64,000 nt of DNA from MGBC120314 sp051880495 (GTDB taxonomy: Bacteria; Bacillota; Clostridia; Lachnospirales; Lachnospiraceae), in contig JBJEOB010000163.1 in NCBI GenBank assembly GCA_051880495.1, forward strand, positions 32,439 through 96,438, given 5' to 3'. Under the pieces are notes generated by a model. It made no database searches. It worked only from the letters and a program-made list of their open reading frames with translations, and was not told the origin of the DNA. Numbering within the stretch: position 1 is the first letter of the stretch; each line of letters opens with the position of its first letter. Made by a program: the position numbers and the translations under genes. Below are positions 25,145 to 34,015 of the stretch, piece after piece.

Positions 25145-26401
25145 ATGAAGGAACCAAAATTAACAGATCTTATTGATGTCAGCGTTTTGCAAAAACTTCA
25201 AAATGGTTTTTCAAAATACACGGGTCTGGCAGCCCTGACAACAGATGAGAATGGTATCCCGGTTACTGTTGGTAGCGGCTTCTCGGATTTGTGCATGAAT
25301 CTTGTGCGTAAAACCGAAAAGGGCTGCAGAAGATGCGAAGAATGTGACAGGCAGGGTGCACTTATGACGCTTAAAAACGGTAAGGCGTCTGTTTATTACT
25401 GCCATACGGGTCTGATGGATTTTGCAGCACCAATTATGCTTGAGGGAAGGCTTATCGGCAGCTTTATAGGCGGACAGGTAAGAACAACTCCATTTAATGC
25501 TGATGAAGTAAAAAAAGCGGCCAGAGAACTTGATATTGACGAGAATACATATCTTGTTGCTGCCAAGAAGGTTAACGTGATGACGCATGAAGAAGTTGAG
25601 ATGGCTGCAGAGTTTCTGACGGAACTGGCAGGTGCTTTATCAGAAATGGCTTACAACAGTTATAAGGCGCTTAATGAAAGCCGCAAATTAGAAAGAATTG
25701 CTAAATCACAGACAGCATTTATGATTGATCTCAATACCGAAATCCAGAAAAACATGCATGACTGGATAGATGTTGCAAGGAATGCTCTTGACGGTAAAAA
25801 TTCTGACCTTATGGAAAATACTCTTACAGACATGATTGAAAAAGGCAGGGAATTTTTACTTTCGGTTGATGATACGGTTGAATATGCCAAGCTTAGCAAG
25901 GGTGAACTTGAGTTAAATGAAACCGTATACAATATCAGGGAGTTATTTGAACTGATTGTTAACATTGTTAAGGAAAATCCGGAATGTTGTTATGCACAAT
26001 TTAATGTGATTTTTGAAGATACTGTTCCTGATAATCTTATGGGTGACACGGGCAGAATAGGACAGGTTATCACCAAGCTTTTGCTGTATTGTGCGGATAT
26101 TGCCGATGGCAATGTTTCAGTCAGAGTATCATGTAAAGAAAAATCCTATGCCACACAGCTTAAGATATTGATTAATGCGGACGGAAAAGGACTGGATAAA
26201 GAGTCACTTGATGATGTCAGAAACTGTATAAAGAATGGGAATCTCAGATTATCTGAAACAAACGAAGGTGATTTTCTCGGACTTTCAATTATAGGTTTTC
26301 TGTTAAGGCAGATGTCAGGAAATATGGAAATTACAAGTGATATACATGAAGGTACGTTGTTTACAATATATCTTCCACAGTTAAAGGTTGATGCCCTGTA
26401 A
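25145..26401 (+). CDS. PocR-domain sensor with degenerate histidine kinase core
   Basis: 418 residues. The N-terminal 165 form a PocR sensory domain: LQNGFSKYTGLAALTTDENG, a CRRCEECDRQG cysteine cluster and the conserved YYCHTGLMDFAAPI and GRLIGSFIGGQV. PocR domains sense small molecules such as diols or bind cofactors. A coiled region follows, where the dimerisation helix reads MIDLNTEIQKNMHDWI, without the phospho-accepting His of the SHEIRTPL motif. The C-terminal ATPase fold has GDTGRIGQVITKLLLYCADI, lacking the Asn of the N box. The protein is therefore probably a non-catalytic sensor. It is co-transcribed with an EAL gene 18 bases downstream. Confidence 0.75.
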   Translation: MKEPKLTDLIDVSVLQKLQNGFSKYTGLAALTTDENGIPVTVGSGFSDLCMNLVRKTEKGCRRCEECDRQGALMTLKNGKASVYYCHTGLMDFAAPIMLEGRLIGSFIGGQVRTTPFNADEVKKAARELDIDENTYLVAAKKVNVMTHEEVEMAAEFLTELAGALSEMAYNSYKALNESRKLERIAKSQTAFMIDLNTEIQKNMHDWIDVARNALDGKNSDLMENTLTDMIEKGREFLLSVDDTVEYAKLSKGELELNETVYNIRELFELIVNIVKENPECCYAQFNVIFEDTVPDNLMGDTGRIGQVITKLLLYCADIADGNVSVRVSCKEKSYATQLKILINADGKGLDKESLDDVRNCIKNGNLRLSETNEGDFLGLSIIGFLLRQMSGNMEITSDIHEGTLFTIYLPQLKVDAL

Positions 26402-26419
26402 TCCAAAAGGAGATTGCGT

Positions 26420-28090
26420 ATGGAATTTAATGCTTTAAAGTATGCAGAACTATTGAACAAGTTCATAATGGATATGGAGCCGATTACAACTAATGACAAT
26501 TCTGATATTAATACGGCTATTACACCTATTGCCAGACTGCTTGGAATTTCTGTGATAAGAGTCGGTTTCTTTGATAATATCATTGCAGAGAGTGAAAAGA
26601 ATGGATATTACGAGGATGCATATGTGGATGGTGAGGCTGATGAGAATAAAATGCTTTTTATGCATGAAGTCACAAGAGGTGGCAATGTTGTTACATATTC
26701 TGTGTATGGATATAAGAATGCGGATGAATGGAATGATACCGTAACCGATGCAATAAAGACACTTATCAAGCTTTTGTTCGTGTTTAACGGACGCAACCGT
26801 GTAATGGATACGGTCGATTTTCTTACATATCATGACAGAGAACTTGGGATATTTAATCTGCCTTATTTTATGAGGTTCGGTACCGATAAGATAGCTGACG
26901 GTTCTATAGGAAAATATGCCGCGTGTTATTTTAATTTAAAGCGTTTTTCAGCAGTTAACCAGCAGATTGGAAGAGAACTTGCAACCAGGTGTATGATAGA
27001 ATACACAGAAGGAATAAACAGTATGCTCTCATCTGATGAAATCGTATGCAGAATTGGCGGAGATAACTTCGTCACATTATGCTATCGCGAGCATTTGGCT
27101 GATATACTTGATTATCTTAAAGGCAAGGAAATAATATATGATGAAATAAATGGTGAAAGTATTTTTATTACAGCATCGGCAGGCGTTTATCTTGTGCCGG
27201 ATGGCTGTAAGTCTGTTGCCGATATCATGGACTGTGTAAGCATTGCAAACAGCATGGCAAGAAATGTTTTAAAACAGCCATATGTTTATTATAATGACGA
27301 GCTGCTGGCACGGATTAAGGAAGCTAAAACCATAGAAAATATGTTTCCTGAGGCGATTAAGAATGAAGAATTCAGAGTATATTATCAGCCTAAGGTTTCA
27401 TTAAAGGATTATTCACTTGTTGGAGCTGAGGCTTTGTGCAGATGGGCTCACAATGGCGAAATCATGTCGCCTAATTTATTTATCCCTGTACTTGAGCAGA
27501 GCAAAGATATCTGCACACTGGATTTTTATATGTTAGAGCATGTATGCAGGGATTTAAGGCGCTGGCTTGACGAGGGAAGAAAAGTTGTCAAGGTATCAGT
27601 TAACCTGTCAAGATGTCATATGGATGATTATAATCTATTAGACCACCTGCTTGAAATAATTGATAAATACAATGTGCCGCATGAGTATATTGAATTTGAA
27701 CTGACAGAAACGACGACAGATGTGGATTTCATGGATCTTAAGAGAATTGTATTCGGACTTCAGGAAGCCGGAATAAGTACATCAGTTGACGATTTTGGAA
27801 TGGGTTATTCATCACTTAATCTTATAGGGCAGCTTCCATGGAAAGTAATTAAGATTGATAAGAGTTTTCTGTATGGTGACAGGGATAATTATAAACACAA
27901 TCAGGTTATGTTAAAACATGTTATTTCGATGGCACAGGAAATGGGAATGCCGTGTATTGTTGAGGGCGTTGAGACCATAGAACAGGTCTGCTTCCTTAAG
28001 GAAAATAACTGCTTTGTTGCGCAGGGCTTTTATTTTGACAAACCATTACCTAAAAATGATTTCATACAAAGGCTTGAAGCTATACAATGA
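26420..28090 (+). CDS. EAL phosphodiesterase with degenerate GGDEF domain (cytoplasmic)
   Basis: 556 residues without membrane segments. A GAF-like N-terminal part (about 1-125) is followed by a GGDEF fold whose loop reads RIGGDNF, with the catalytic Glu replaced by Asn, and an EAL domain with intact EALCRW, ELTETTTD, VDDFGMGYSSL and VEGVET. It should hydrolyse c-di-GMP, with the GGDNF domain possibly binding GTP as an allosteric module. The start ATG 26420 follows AAAAGGAG at 26405-26412. It is likely controlled by the PocR-domain protein encoded just upstream. Confidence 0.87.
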   Translation: MEFNALKYAELLNKFIMDMEPITTNDNSDINTAITPIARLLGISVIRVGFFDNIIAESEKNGYYEDAYVDGEADENKMLFMHEVTRGGNVVTYSVYGYKNADEWNDTVTDAIKTLIKLLFVFNGRNRVMDTVDFLTYHDRELGIFNLPYFMRFGTDKIADGSIGKYAACYFNLKRFSAVNQQIGRELATRCMIEYTEGINSMLSSDEIVCRIGGDNFVTLCYREHLADILDYLKGKEIIYDEINGESIFITASAGVYLVPDGCKSVADIMDCVSIANSMARNVLKQPYVYYNDELLARIKEAKTIENMFPEAIKNEEFRVYYQPKVSLKDYSLVGAEALCRWAHNGEIMSPNLFIPVLEQSKDICTLDFYMLEHVCRDLRRWLDEGRKVVKVSVNLSRCHMDDYNLLDHLLEIIDKYNVPHEYIEFELTETTTDVDFMDLKRIVFGLQEAGISTSVDDFGMGYSSLNLIGQLPWKVIKIDKSFLYGDRDNYKHNQVMLKHVISMAQEMGMPCIVEGVETIEQVCFLKENNCFVAQGFYFDKPLPKNDFIQRLEAIQ

Positions 28091-28148
28091 TAACAGTATT
28101 GCAGTTTTACGGCAATATTAATTTATATTAAAAAGGAGAATGAAACAA

Positions 28149-28586
28149 ATGAGTAAAAAGAAGGGATTTATTTCCGAATTTAAAGAATTTATTATGAGAG
28201 GTAACGTTCTTGATATGGCTGTCGGTGTTATTATCGGTGGTGCATTTACGGCAATTGTTACTTCGTTGAATCAGGATATTTTAACACCGCTTATCGGTCT
28301 GATTGGAGGAACGGATTTCTCTTATCTTACGGTGACACTCGGAAGCGGTGAAAATGCTCCGGTTCTTGCATATGGTAATTTTATAACTGCAGTAATTAAT
28401 TTCCTTATCACAGCACTTGTTATTTTTGTTATTATTAAAACAATTAATTCGCTGACAAACAAGCTTAAGAAGAAGGAAGAGGAAAAGCCGGCAGCACCTA
28501 CGACAAAGGAATGTCCTTTCTGCAAGAGTCAGATTGCAATTGGAGCAACACGTTGCCCGCATTGTACATCAGAATTAGATAAATAA
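28149..28586 (+). CDS. mscL: Large-conductance mechanosensitive channel with zinc-ribbon tail
   Basis: MscL opens on membrane tension to release solutes during hypo-osmotic shock. About 145 residues: cytoplasmic N-helix and TM1 (FKEFIMRGNVLDMAVGVIIG), a periplasm-side loop, TM2 (NFITAVINFLITALVIFVII) and then KECPFCKSQIAIGATRCPHC, a four-Cys zinc ribbon at the C terminus in place of the usual helical bundle tail. The ATG at 28149 is preferred to 28140, because GGAG (28135-28138) is only one base from the latter. Confidence 0.93.
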   Translation: MSKKKGFISEFKEFIMRGNVLDMAVGVIIGGAFTAIVTSLNQDILTPLIGLIGGTDFSYLTVTLGSGENAPVLAYGNFITAVINFLITALVIFVIIKTINSLTNKLKKKEEEKPAAPTTKECPFCKSQIAIGATRCPHCTSELDK

Positions 28587-28623
28587 TATTTATAGCAATT
28601 TATGAATTTGGGAGGATAGATGT

Positions 28624-29742
28624 GTGGAACAACGGATGGATACAAGAGGGATTGATGGCATAAGAGGAATAGCTGCTCTTGGGATAGCAATCTGTTCACA
28701 TTATTATTTTCTGTTACCGGAATTGAATTATCCGTTTAATAATGGTATTACATATTGGTTCTGGAATTATTCGAGCTATTTTGTGGATTTGTTTTTTGTT
28801 ATTTCGGGCTTTCTTATGGCATATCTGTATGCAGATAAGATAGCCCAAAAGCAGATTACATTTGTATCATTTATTAAAAAGAGGATTATAAGATTTTATC
28901 CGTTAATGGTTTTCTCCCTGTTTTGTGTTTTATTTTTACAATTAATACATCAGTATTTAGCAGGGGATTTCTTCGTTTCAGATTTGATTACGGACAATTC
29001 CCTGTTGTCTTTTTTGTTTAATCTTTTATGCCTGCAGGGAACATCACTTGTAAAAAGTTCATTTAATGCACCATCCTGGTATTTAAGTGTACTGCTGATA
29101 ATGTACATCATTTTTTATGCTGCGGTATTTATTTCCTCAAAATTCAATCACAGGCTTTTTGCGTATTTTATTATGCTTGTAACCGGTATAACACTGGCAG
29201 TTAACGGGACACCGACTGTTTTCTTAAATTGCAGGGGCGTGACAGGTTTTTTTGCAGGTTGCCTTTTGTATGAAATAATAACAGCCGTTCACAGATTACC
29301 TGAAAAAGTTAATATTGTAATTGATTATGCGGCTTTTATTGTGTTGGTGTGTGTAGCGTTTTTGGGTATAAGATTTGGACATGGTATTTTTGCAAGACCG
29401 GATCGGGTGGTTATAGTGTACGAAATCCTTATCTGGCCATTAATAGTATTTAGTGCGGTTGAAATACCATGGATAAGGGCAATACTTAAATGCAAGGTGT
29501 TGACATATCTGGGGAAAATATCGTTTGCCATGTACCTGATGCATTTTCCTGCAATGCTGATTCTTGTAAACTGCAATATAGCGTTTGGTTTGAATGTTCA
29601 TTATGAATCAAAAAAGTTTTTTGTTCTGTACGTTATAAGTGTTCTGCTCATTGCAGTTGTATGTCATTATTTTGTGGAACAAAAATTTGCCGGATTGTTA
29701 AAAGGGGTAGAGCATGAAAAAAAATTACAAGCTTCTGATTAG
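28624..29742 (+). CDS. Membrane acyltransferase (acyltransferase 3 family)
   Basis: 372-residue integral membrane protein with about ten helices. The opening GIDGIRGIAALGIAICSHYYF carries the family motif with catalytic-type His, and FWNYSSYFVDLFFVISGFLMAYLY followed by a KKRIIRFYP loop (about 86-94) are diagnostic. Such enzymes O-acetylate or succinylate cell-surface sugars. A GTG start at 28624 is placed after GGGAGG (28610-28615); ATG 28636 is an alternative. It overlaps truA by 29 bases. Confidence 0.85.
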   Translation: MEQRMDTRGIDGIRGIAALGIAICSHYYFLLPELNYPFNNGITYWFWNYSSYFVDLFFVISGFLMAYLYADKIAQKQITFVSFIKKRIIRFYPLMVFSLFCVLFLQLIHQYLAGDFFVSDLITDNSLLSFLFNLLCLQGTSLVKSSFNAPSWYLSVLLIMYIIFYAAVFISSKFNHRLFAYFIMLVTGITLAVNGTPTVFLNCRGVTGFFAGCLLYEIITAVHRLPEKVNIVIDYAAFIVLVCVAFLGIRFGHGIFARPDRVVIVYEILIWPLIVFSAVEIPWIRAILKCKVLTYLGKISFAMYLMHFPAMLILVNCNIAFGLNVHYESKKFFVLYVISVLLIAVVCHYFVEQKFAGLLKGVEHEKKLQASD

Positions 29743-30451
29743 TTACGACGGAAGCCGTTATTATGGGTGGGAGCATCAGCCTGACGCTGATACGATACAG
29801 GGGAGGCTCGAAACTGCCATTATGGCATTTTATGATGAGTTCCCGGAGATAAACGGTGCAGGGAGAACTGATGCAGGTGTACACGCAAGGGGAATGGTTG
29901 CAAATGTTTTTCTTGATGTTGCTTATGAGCCAAATGAATTAAAAAGACTTATTAATGACAATCTTCCGGATGACATTGCCGTACTGGACGTACGAGTCGC
30001 ATCGGACCGGTTTCATGCAAGATACAGTGCAGTCGGGAAAACATATTGTTACAGATGTCATTATGGAGAGTATAAGGCTGTTTTTGACAGAAAGTATGTT
30101 GTTGAACTTGACAGGAAACCATCGCTTGATAAAATGAGACAGGCGGCAGAAATCCTTGCCGGTAAAAATGATTTTGCATCCTTCTGTAAGCAGGCAGGAA
30201 GTTATGCCTCTACAGTCAGGGTAGTAGATAAGATTGATATTGAAGAAGAAAACGGATATTATACATTTACTTTTCATGGAACAGGTTTTATGCGGAACAT
30301 GGTCCGGATTATGGTTGGCACTTTATTAGAAGTCGGGGATGAAAAGATTGAAGTTGAAGAAATCGCCGGCATTATAGACGGTAAAAACAGGGAACTGGCA
30401 GGCTACACTGCGGATGCCAGGGGCTTGTGCCTTATGAAGGTAGATTACTAA
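29714..30451 (+). CDS. truA: tRNA pseudouridine synthase A
   Basis: Isomerises uridines 38-40 in the anticodon stem-loop of many tRNAs. The 245-residue protein has the catalytic Asp in GAGRTDAGVHA (Asp 53), the YDG motif at the start and FHGTGFMRNMVRIMVG near the C terminus. The start ATG 29714 lies inside the acyltransferase gene and follows AAAGGGG. dus follows after 11 bases, so two tRNA modification genes are linked. Confidence 0.95.
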   Translation: MKKNYKLLISYDGSRYYGWEHQPDADTIQGRLETAIMAFYDEFPEINGAGRTDAGVHARGMVANVFLDVAYEPNELKRLINDNLPDDIAVLDVRVASDRFHARYSAVGKTYCYRCHYGEYKAVFDRKYVVELDRKPSLDKMRQAAEILAGKNDFASFCKQAGSYASTVRVVDKIDIEEENGYYTFTFHGTGFMRNMVRIMVGTLLEVGDEKIEVEEIAGIIDGKNRELAGYTADARGLCLMKVDY

Positions 30452-30462
30452 AGGAATTAACT

Positions 30463-31428
30463 ATGAAATTTTATTTTGCACCGATGGAGGGCATTACCGG
30501 TTTTGTGTACCGTAATCTCTATCAGTCATATTTTCACAATATAGATAAATATTTTACGCCGTTTATAGTAGGCAACAAAAAGGCAAGCATGAGAGCACGC
30601 GAGCTTAGGGATGTCCTGCCGGAAAATAATCCGGACATAACAATAGTGCCACAGATTCTAACCTGTGATGTGGAAGAATTTGTCAGTACAGTCGGACGCC
30701 TAAAAACTCTTGGATTTAATGAAGTTAACCTTAATCTTGGCTGTCCGTCAGGGACCGTGGTGTCTAAGGGGCGTGGTGCAGGTTTTCTTGCAAAGCCGAA
30801 GGAGCTTAAGGAATTTTTATCACGTATATTTGAGGAGACCGACGTAGAAATATCATTGAAAACGAGGCTTGGAATGGAATTTGTAAGCGAATTTGATGAG
30901 CTTCTTGATATATACAGGAGTTTTCCGTTAAAAGAGCTTATTATTCATCCGAGAATCAGGAAAGAGTTGTACTCAGGGACACCACATTATGAAGAATTTG
31001 AAAAGGCATATGAAACCTGTAGTTTCCCGGTTTGTTACAACGGAGATATATTCACCATTTCGGACTACCAAAAACTTACAGATAAATTTCCGAAGCTTGA
31101 CCGTGTGATGCTTGGACGGGGAATTCTGGCCAATCCGTTTCTTGTTGACCGGATAAATGGTGTCGGCAGAGAAATTACAGGCGAATTCATAGAGGAATTT
31201 ACAGGCAGGTTATTTGAAGAGTACCGCAGAGAACTGTCGGGTGATCGCGATGTACTGTTTAAGATGAAGGAACTGTGGTCGTATCAGATATGGATGTTTG
31301 AAGACGAAGGAAGATACATAAAGGAGATAAGAAAAGCCAAAAACAAGACCGAGTATGATGTCGCAGTCAGAAATCTCATACGTAACAGCCCGATAAATGG
31401 AAATGCCGGGCTGTTTAACAGAGTGTAA
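30463..31428 (+). CDS. dus: tRNA-dihydrouridine synthase
   Basis: FMN-dependent reduction of uridine to dihydrouridine in tRNA D loops. The 321-residue protein begins MKFYFAPMEGITGFVYRNLY and contains the catalytic Cys 94 in NLNLGCPSGTVV, the FMN-binding KTRLGM segment, the IHPR motif and VMLGRGILANPF. The in-frame codons upstream are rejected because AAAGGA (30451-30456) precedes ATG 30463. It is shorter than DusB, resembling DusA/C-like clostridial members; the subclass is not assigned. Confidence 0.9.
   Translation: MKFYFAPMEGITGFVYRNLYQSYFHNIDKYFTPFIVGNKKASMRARELRDVLPENNPDITIVPQILTCDVEEFVSTVGRLKTLGFNEVNLNLGCPSGTVVSKGRGAGFLAKPKELKEFLSRIFEETDVEISLKTRLGMEFVSEFDELLDIYRSFPLKELIIHPRIRKELYSGTPHYEEFEKAYETCSFPVCYNGDIFTISDYQKLTDKFPKLDRVMLGRGILANPFLVDRINGVGREITGEFIEEFTGRLFEEYRRELSGDRDVLFKMKELWSYQIWMFEDEGRYIKEIRKAKNKTEYDVAVRNLIRNSPINGNAGLFNRV
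31384..31415. terminator. Hairpin at the 3' end of dus
   Basis: AACAGCCCG (31384-31392) pairs with CGGGCTGTT (31407-31415). It lies within the last codons of dus and upstream of the convergent rqcH stop; the T tract is poor, so its efficiency is doubtful. Confidence 0.4.
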
Positions 31429-31436
31429 AGTTAAAT

Positions 31437-33182
31437 TTATATAATCTGATTTAGTCCTTTAAAACAACTTATATCCGGTGAAATTGTCATGGAATAGTTG
31501 GTATGGTAAATGACAAATCCCGGCTTTGCTGCAGGTGGCTTTTTAAGGTTCTTCTTAAGCGTATAATCGACTTCGACTTTTGCAAGCCCCTTGTTCTTGG
31601 AATAATGTGCAGCAAGTGCGGCTGCCTCTTCAAATGTACCGTCAGGCAATTCCTCTCCGTTAGTTTTGACAATAACATGAGAACCCGGAACATCTTTGGC
31701 ATGAAACCACCAGTCATTACCTGAAGCTTCTTTGAATGACAATTCTTCGTTCTGGAGGTTGTTTTTTCCGACATAAATATGAAATCCGTCTGAGGAAACA
31801 TAGTGGAATGGTTTGCTTGTAAAGCGTTCTTTTTTAGCATGGCCATTTCGCTTAATGTAACCGCAGGTAATCATTTCCTCTTTAATTTGGGCAAGATCCT
31901 CTTCGTACATGGCGATGTCGAGGGCGTTTGAAATGGACTCGAGGTGTGCGATTTCCTCGCCAACCTCAACGAGAAGCTTGTTGGTAGCTTCAAATGTACG
32001 TTTTAGTTTATTGTATCTGTCGAAATATTTAACTGAATTTTCACGCGCAGTAAGAGTATCATCAAGTGGAATTGAAATTTCTTCGTTGGTGTAGTAATTA
32101 AGTGCGGTAAAACTTTTGGCACCTTCCGGAATGTTGTAACCGTAAGTATTAATCAGTTCGCCGTAAATTCTGTATTTTTCACGTTTTTCCGTATCAGATA
32201 ACTGCTTATAAAGAAGTTCCATTTTCTTGCGGTCACGCTCAAGAATCGTTGAAACAATCTTTCGAAGGTCTGCAGATTTCTGATGGATGCGTGAAATGGT
32301 GTTTTTCTGCGCATAGTAGTCGGACAGAAGCTTACAGATTGAATCATAAGGTACATGCTCGCATTCGGTGTAGTTCAAAAGCTTTATGGCGGCATATTCA
32401 ACAGGTTCATTGTTTTTAAGAATAAGCTCCGGCGCAAATGTGGCTGATTTAACGTCATCCATAATACGCTCAAATGTATGAAACAAATGTATGCGCTCAT
32501 TTTCATTTAAATCCCTGGCATTTGCCTCGCATGCAATGTCCGACAGATAACATATTTCGGTTGAAATGCATGGACTGAATCCTGTCAGGGAAGTGTAAAT
32601 TGCCTTATGGATATTACACGGTTTTTCGAAAACATTACGGCAAAATTCCTCGAATGTTGTATTGAGAGGATTAATCTTGCCGGTTGTGTCCGGAATAAAG
32701 TAATCACGCCCCGGAAGTACCTCACGGACAGAACTCACCTGTGCAGAGATGTGTTTGATACTGTCTATGATTTTATTTGAATCATCAATGAAAATGATGT
32801 TGCTGTGTTTTCCCATAAGTTCTATAATCAGATGCTTGGTGCATAAATCGCCCATTTCGTTAAGGTGTTCGACTTCAAAATCCACAACACGCTCAAGACC
32901 AATCTGTTTAATGGAAATGATTCTGCCGTTATTAAGGTGTTTTCTTAACAGCATGCAGAAATTAGGTGCAGTAAGCGGACTTGTTTTGTTGGTCTCTGTT
33001 ATATATAATAGTGGAAGGCCGGCATTGGCAGACATGAATAATTTAAATTGTTTACCATTATTTTTTATTGTAATAATCAGTTCATCAGTTTCAGGCTGTG
33101 CAATTTTGTTGATTCGGCCGCCTGCAAGAAGCGGTGCAATCTCATTTACAATGCCGGCAATCGTAATTCCGTCAAAAGCCAT
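31437..33182 (-). CDS. rqcH: Ribosome quality control protein RqcH (NFACT family)
   Basis: 581 residues. Formerly annotated as fibronectin-binding protein. RqcH binds stalled 50S subunits with peptidyl-tRNA and adds alanine tails. The NFACT-N domain opens with MAFDGITIAGIVNEIAPLLAGG-RINKI and contains the GRINKIAQP segment, TSPLTAPNFCMLLRKHLNNGRI and HIIELMGKHSN-like motif; a helical coiled middle (about 260-420) and NFACT-R domain with NDWWFHAKDVPGSHVIVK (about 490-507) follow. AAGGAG precedes the ATG at the minus-strand start. It has its own promoter. Confidence 0.93.
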   Translation of the reverse strand: MAFDGITIAGIVNEIAPLLAGGRINKIAQPETDELIITIKNNGKQFKLFMSANAGLPLLYITETNKTSPLTAPNFCMLLRKHLNNGRIISIKQIGLERVVDFEVEHLNEMGDLCTKHLIIELMGKHSNIIFIDDSNKIIDSIKHISAQVSSVREVLPGRDYFIPDTTGKINPLNTTFEEFCRNVFEKPCNIHKAIYTSLTGFSPCISTEICYLSDIACEANARDLNENERIHLFHTFERIMDDVKSATFAPELILKNNEPVEYAAIKLLNYTECEHVPYDSICKLLSDYYAQKNTISRIHQKSADLRKIVSTILERDRKKMELLYKQLSDTEKREKYRIYGELINTYGYNIPEGAKSFTALNYYTNEEISIPLDDTLTARENSVKYFDRYNKLKRTFEATNKLLVEVGEEIAHLESISNALDIAMYEEDLAQIKEEMITCGYIKRNGHAKKERFTSKPFHYVSSDGFHIYVGKNNLQNEELSFKEASGNDWWFHAKDVPGSHVIVKTNGEELPDGTFEEAAALAAHYSKNKGLAKVEVDYTLKKNLKKPPAAKPGFVIYHTNYSMTISPDISCFKGLNQII

Positions 33183-33214
33183 AGTGAGTCTCCTTTATAG
33201 TTACATAATTAAAT

Positions 33215-33243
33215 AGTATAGCATTAATGGGCGTGAGTATCAA
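33215..33243 (-). promoter_or_regulatory. Promoter of rqcH
   Basis: On the minus strand, TTGATA (33243-33238), 17-base spacer and TATACT (33220-33215), about 33 bases from the start codon. Confidence 0.65.
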
Positions 33244-33320
33244 ATTTTTTGTTGTTGCTTTTATTATGACATTGTATTATAATTCTTTTAAAGCAAATTT
33301 CATTATTTCTAAAATTCTGT

Positions 33321-33339
33321 TGCAGTATTCAATACTGCA
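33321..33339. repeat. Perfect 9-1-9 palindrome
   Basis: TGCAGTATT-C-AATACTGCA lies in the 243-base gap between rqcH and a short remnant gene. It could be a hairpin or operator; nothing else was recognised in this gap apart from the rqcH promoter. Confidence 0.4.
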
Positions 33340-33449
33340 TTCTGGTCAAATGACTTCTTGAAATCTTGCTTTATACCATTTTTTATTAAATAGCGGGATT
33401 ACAGGAGAGTTATTGTTTTGTTTCTTTGTCCCGCAGGAAGGGAGTTTAT

Positions 33450-33773
33450 TTGAGGAAAAAATTTAAGAATGAGGTGTTTGATATGTTTCTGACAGAATTT
33501 GATGAGAAAGCATATAAGAAGGGGATTTATAATGATGGTTTCACAGATGGAATGGAACAGGGAATGGAACGCGGATATGATATTGGAAGTGTTGCCCGAC
33601 TTGTTTCCCAGGTGCGCTGCAAAATCAAACGGAACAAATCTGTTGAACAGATAATAGATGAACTTGAGGGTGATGACGAACTGGTTATGTCCATTTATCA
33701 GATTATAATTAGTAATCCGAAAAAGAAGGATGATAAGATTGCAGAAAATATACTTAATAACAACAATAAATAG
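33450..33773 (+). pseudogene. C-terminal remnant, probably Rpn/PD-(D/E)XK transposase-like nuclease
   Basis: About 107 residues. The first part, LTEFDEKAYKKGIYNDGF, is followed by TDGMEQGMERGYDIG, the charged Gly-Glu spacer seen near the C terminus of recombination-promoting nuclease (Rpn) proteins; the catalytic PD-(D/E)XK core that should precede it is absent. A TTG at 33450 follows GGAAGGGAG and could start translation, and ATG 33483 is another candidate. Read as a decayed or trimmed gene; a small functional protein is possible. Confidence 0.5.
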
Positions 33774-33801
33774 ATTAATACAAGAAAATTTAAAAAATGT
33801 A

Positions 33802-33830
33802 TTGACAGTGCCTGAAACACATGATATATT
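33802..33830 (+). promoter_or_regulatory. Promoter of infC-rpmI-rplT
   Basis: TTGACA (33802-33807), 17-base spacer, TATATT (33825-33830). Transcription should begin near 33837, giving a leader of about 180 bases. Confidence 0.8.
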
Positions 33831-33837
33831 TTAATGG

Positions 33838-33964
33838 TTGCAAAACAAAGCAGAGTGTCCACTCTCACCTTAGCATCACAGAATGACTCGGGTTAATATT
33901 TGATTCTTACATATACCGTGTAGGGTTGGATTGAGTGTGGATAGTGTGCTATCCACTTTTTTTA
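33838..33964 (+). ncRNA. L20-type leader of the infC operon (attenuator)
   Basis: The untranslated leader contains a small hairpin AGAGT-GTCC-ACTCT (33852-33865) and ends in a strong intrinsic terminator (GTGGATAG 33937-33944 with CTATCCAC 33949-33956, then seven T). CACTC at 33860-33864 can pair alternatively with GAGTG at 33933-33937, next to the 5' arm of the terminator. This arrangement before infC-rpmI-rplT matches the L20 leader, where excess free ribosomal protein L20 stabilises the terminated form. Assigned by position and architecture, not by a covariance model. Confidence 0.7.
33937..33963 (+). terminator. Attenuator terminator in the infC leader
   Basis: Eight-pair GC-containing stem with TGTG loop and seven T, located 53 bases upstream of the infC start codon. 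Read-through is needed for operon expression. Confidence 0.85.
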
Positions 33965-34015
33965 TTTGATAGCCGGATTTGCATTTGTTCTAATTTATTT
34001 CGGAGGTGCACTACT

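Noticed and set aside
33935..34015. Upstream extension of the infC frame
   Set aside because: The extra codons run through the leader terminator and the ribosome binding site; GGAGGTG at 34002 places the start at ATT 34016.
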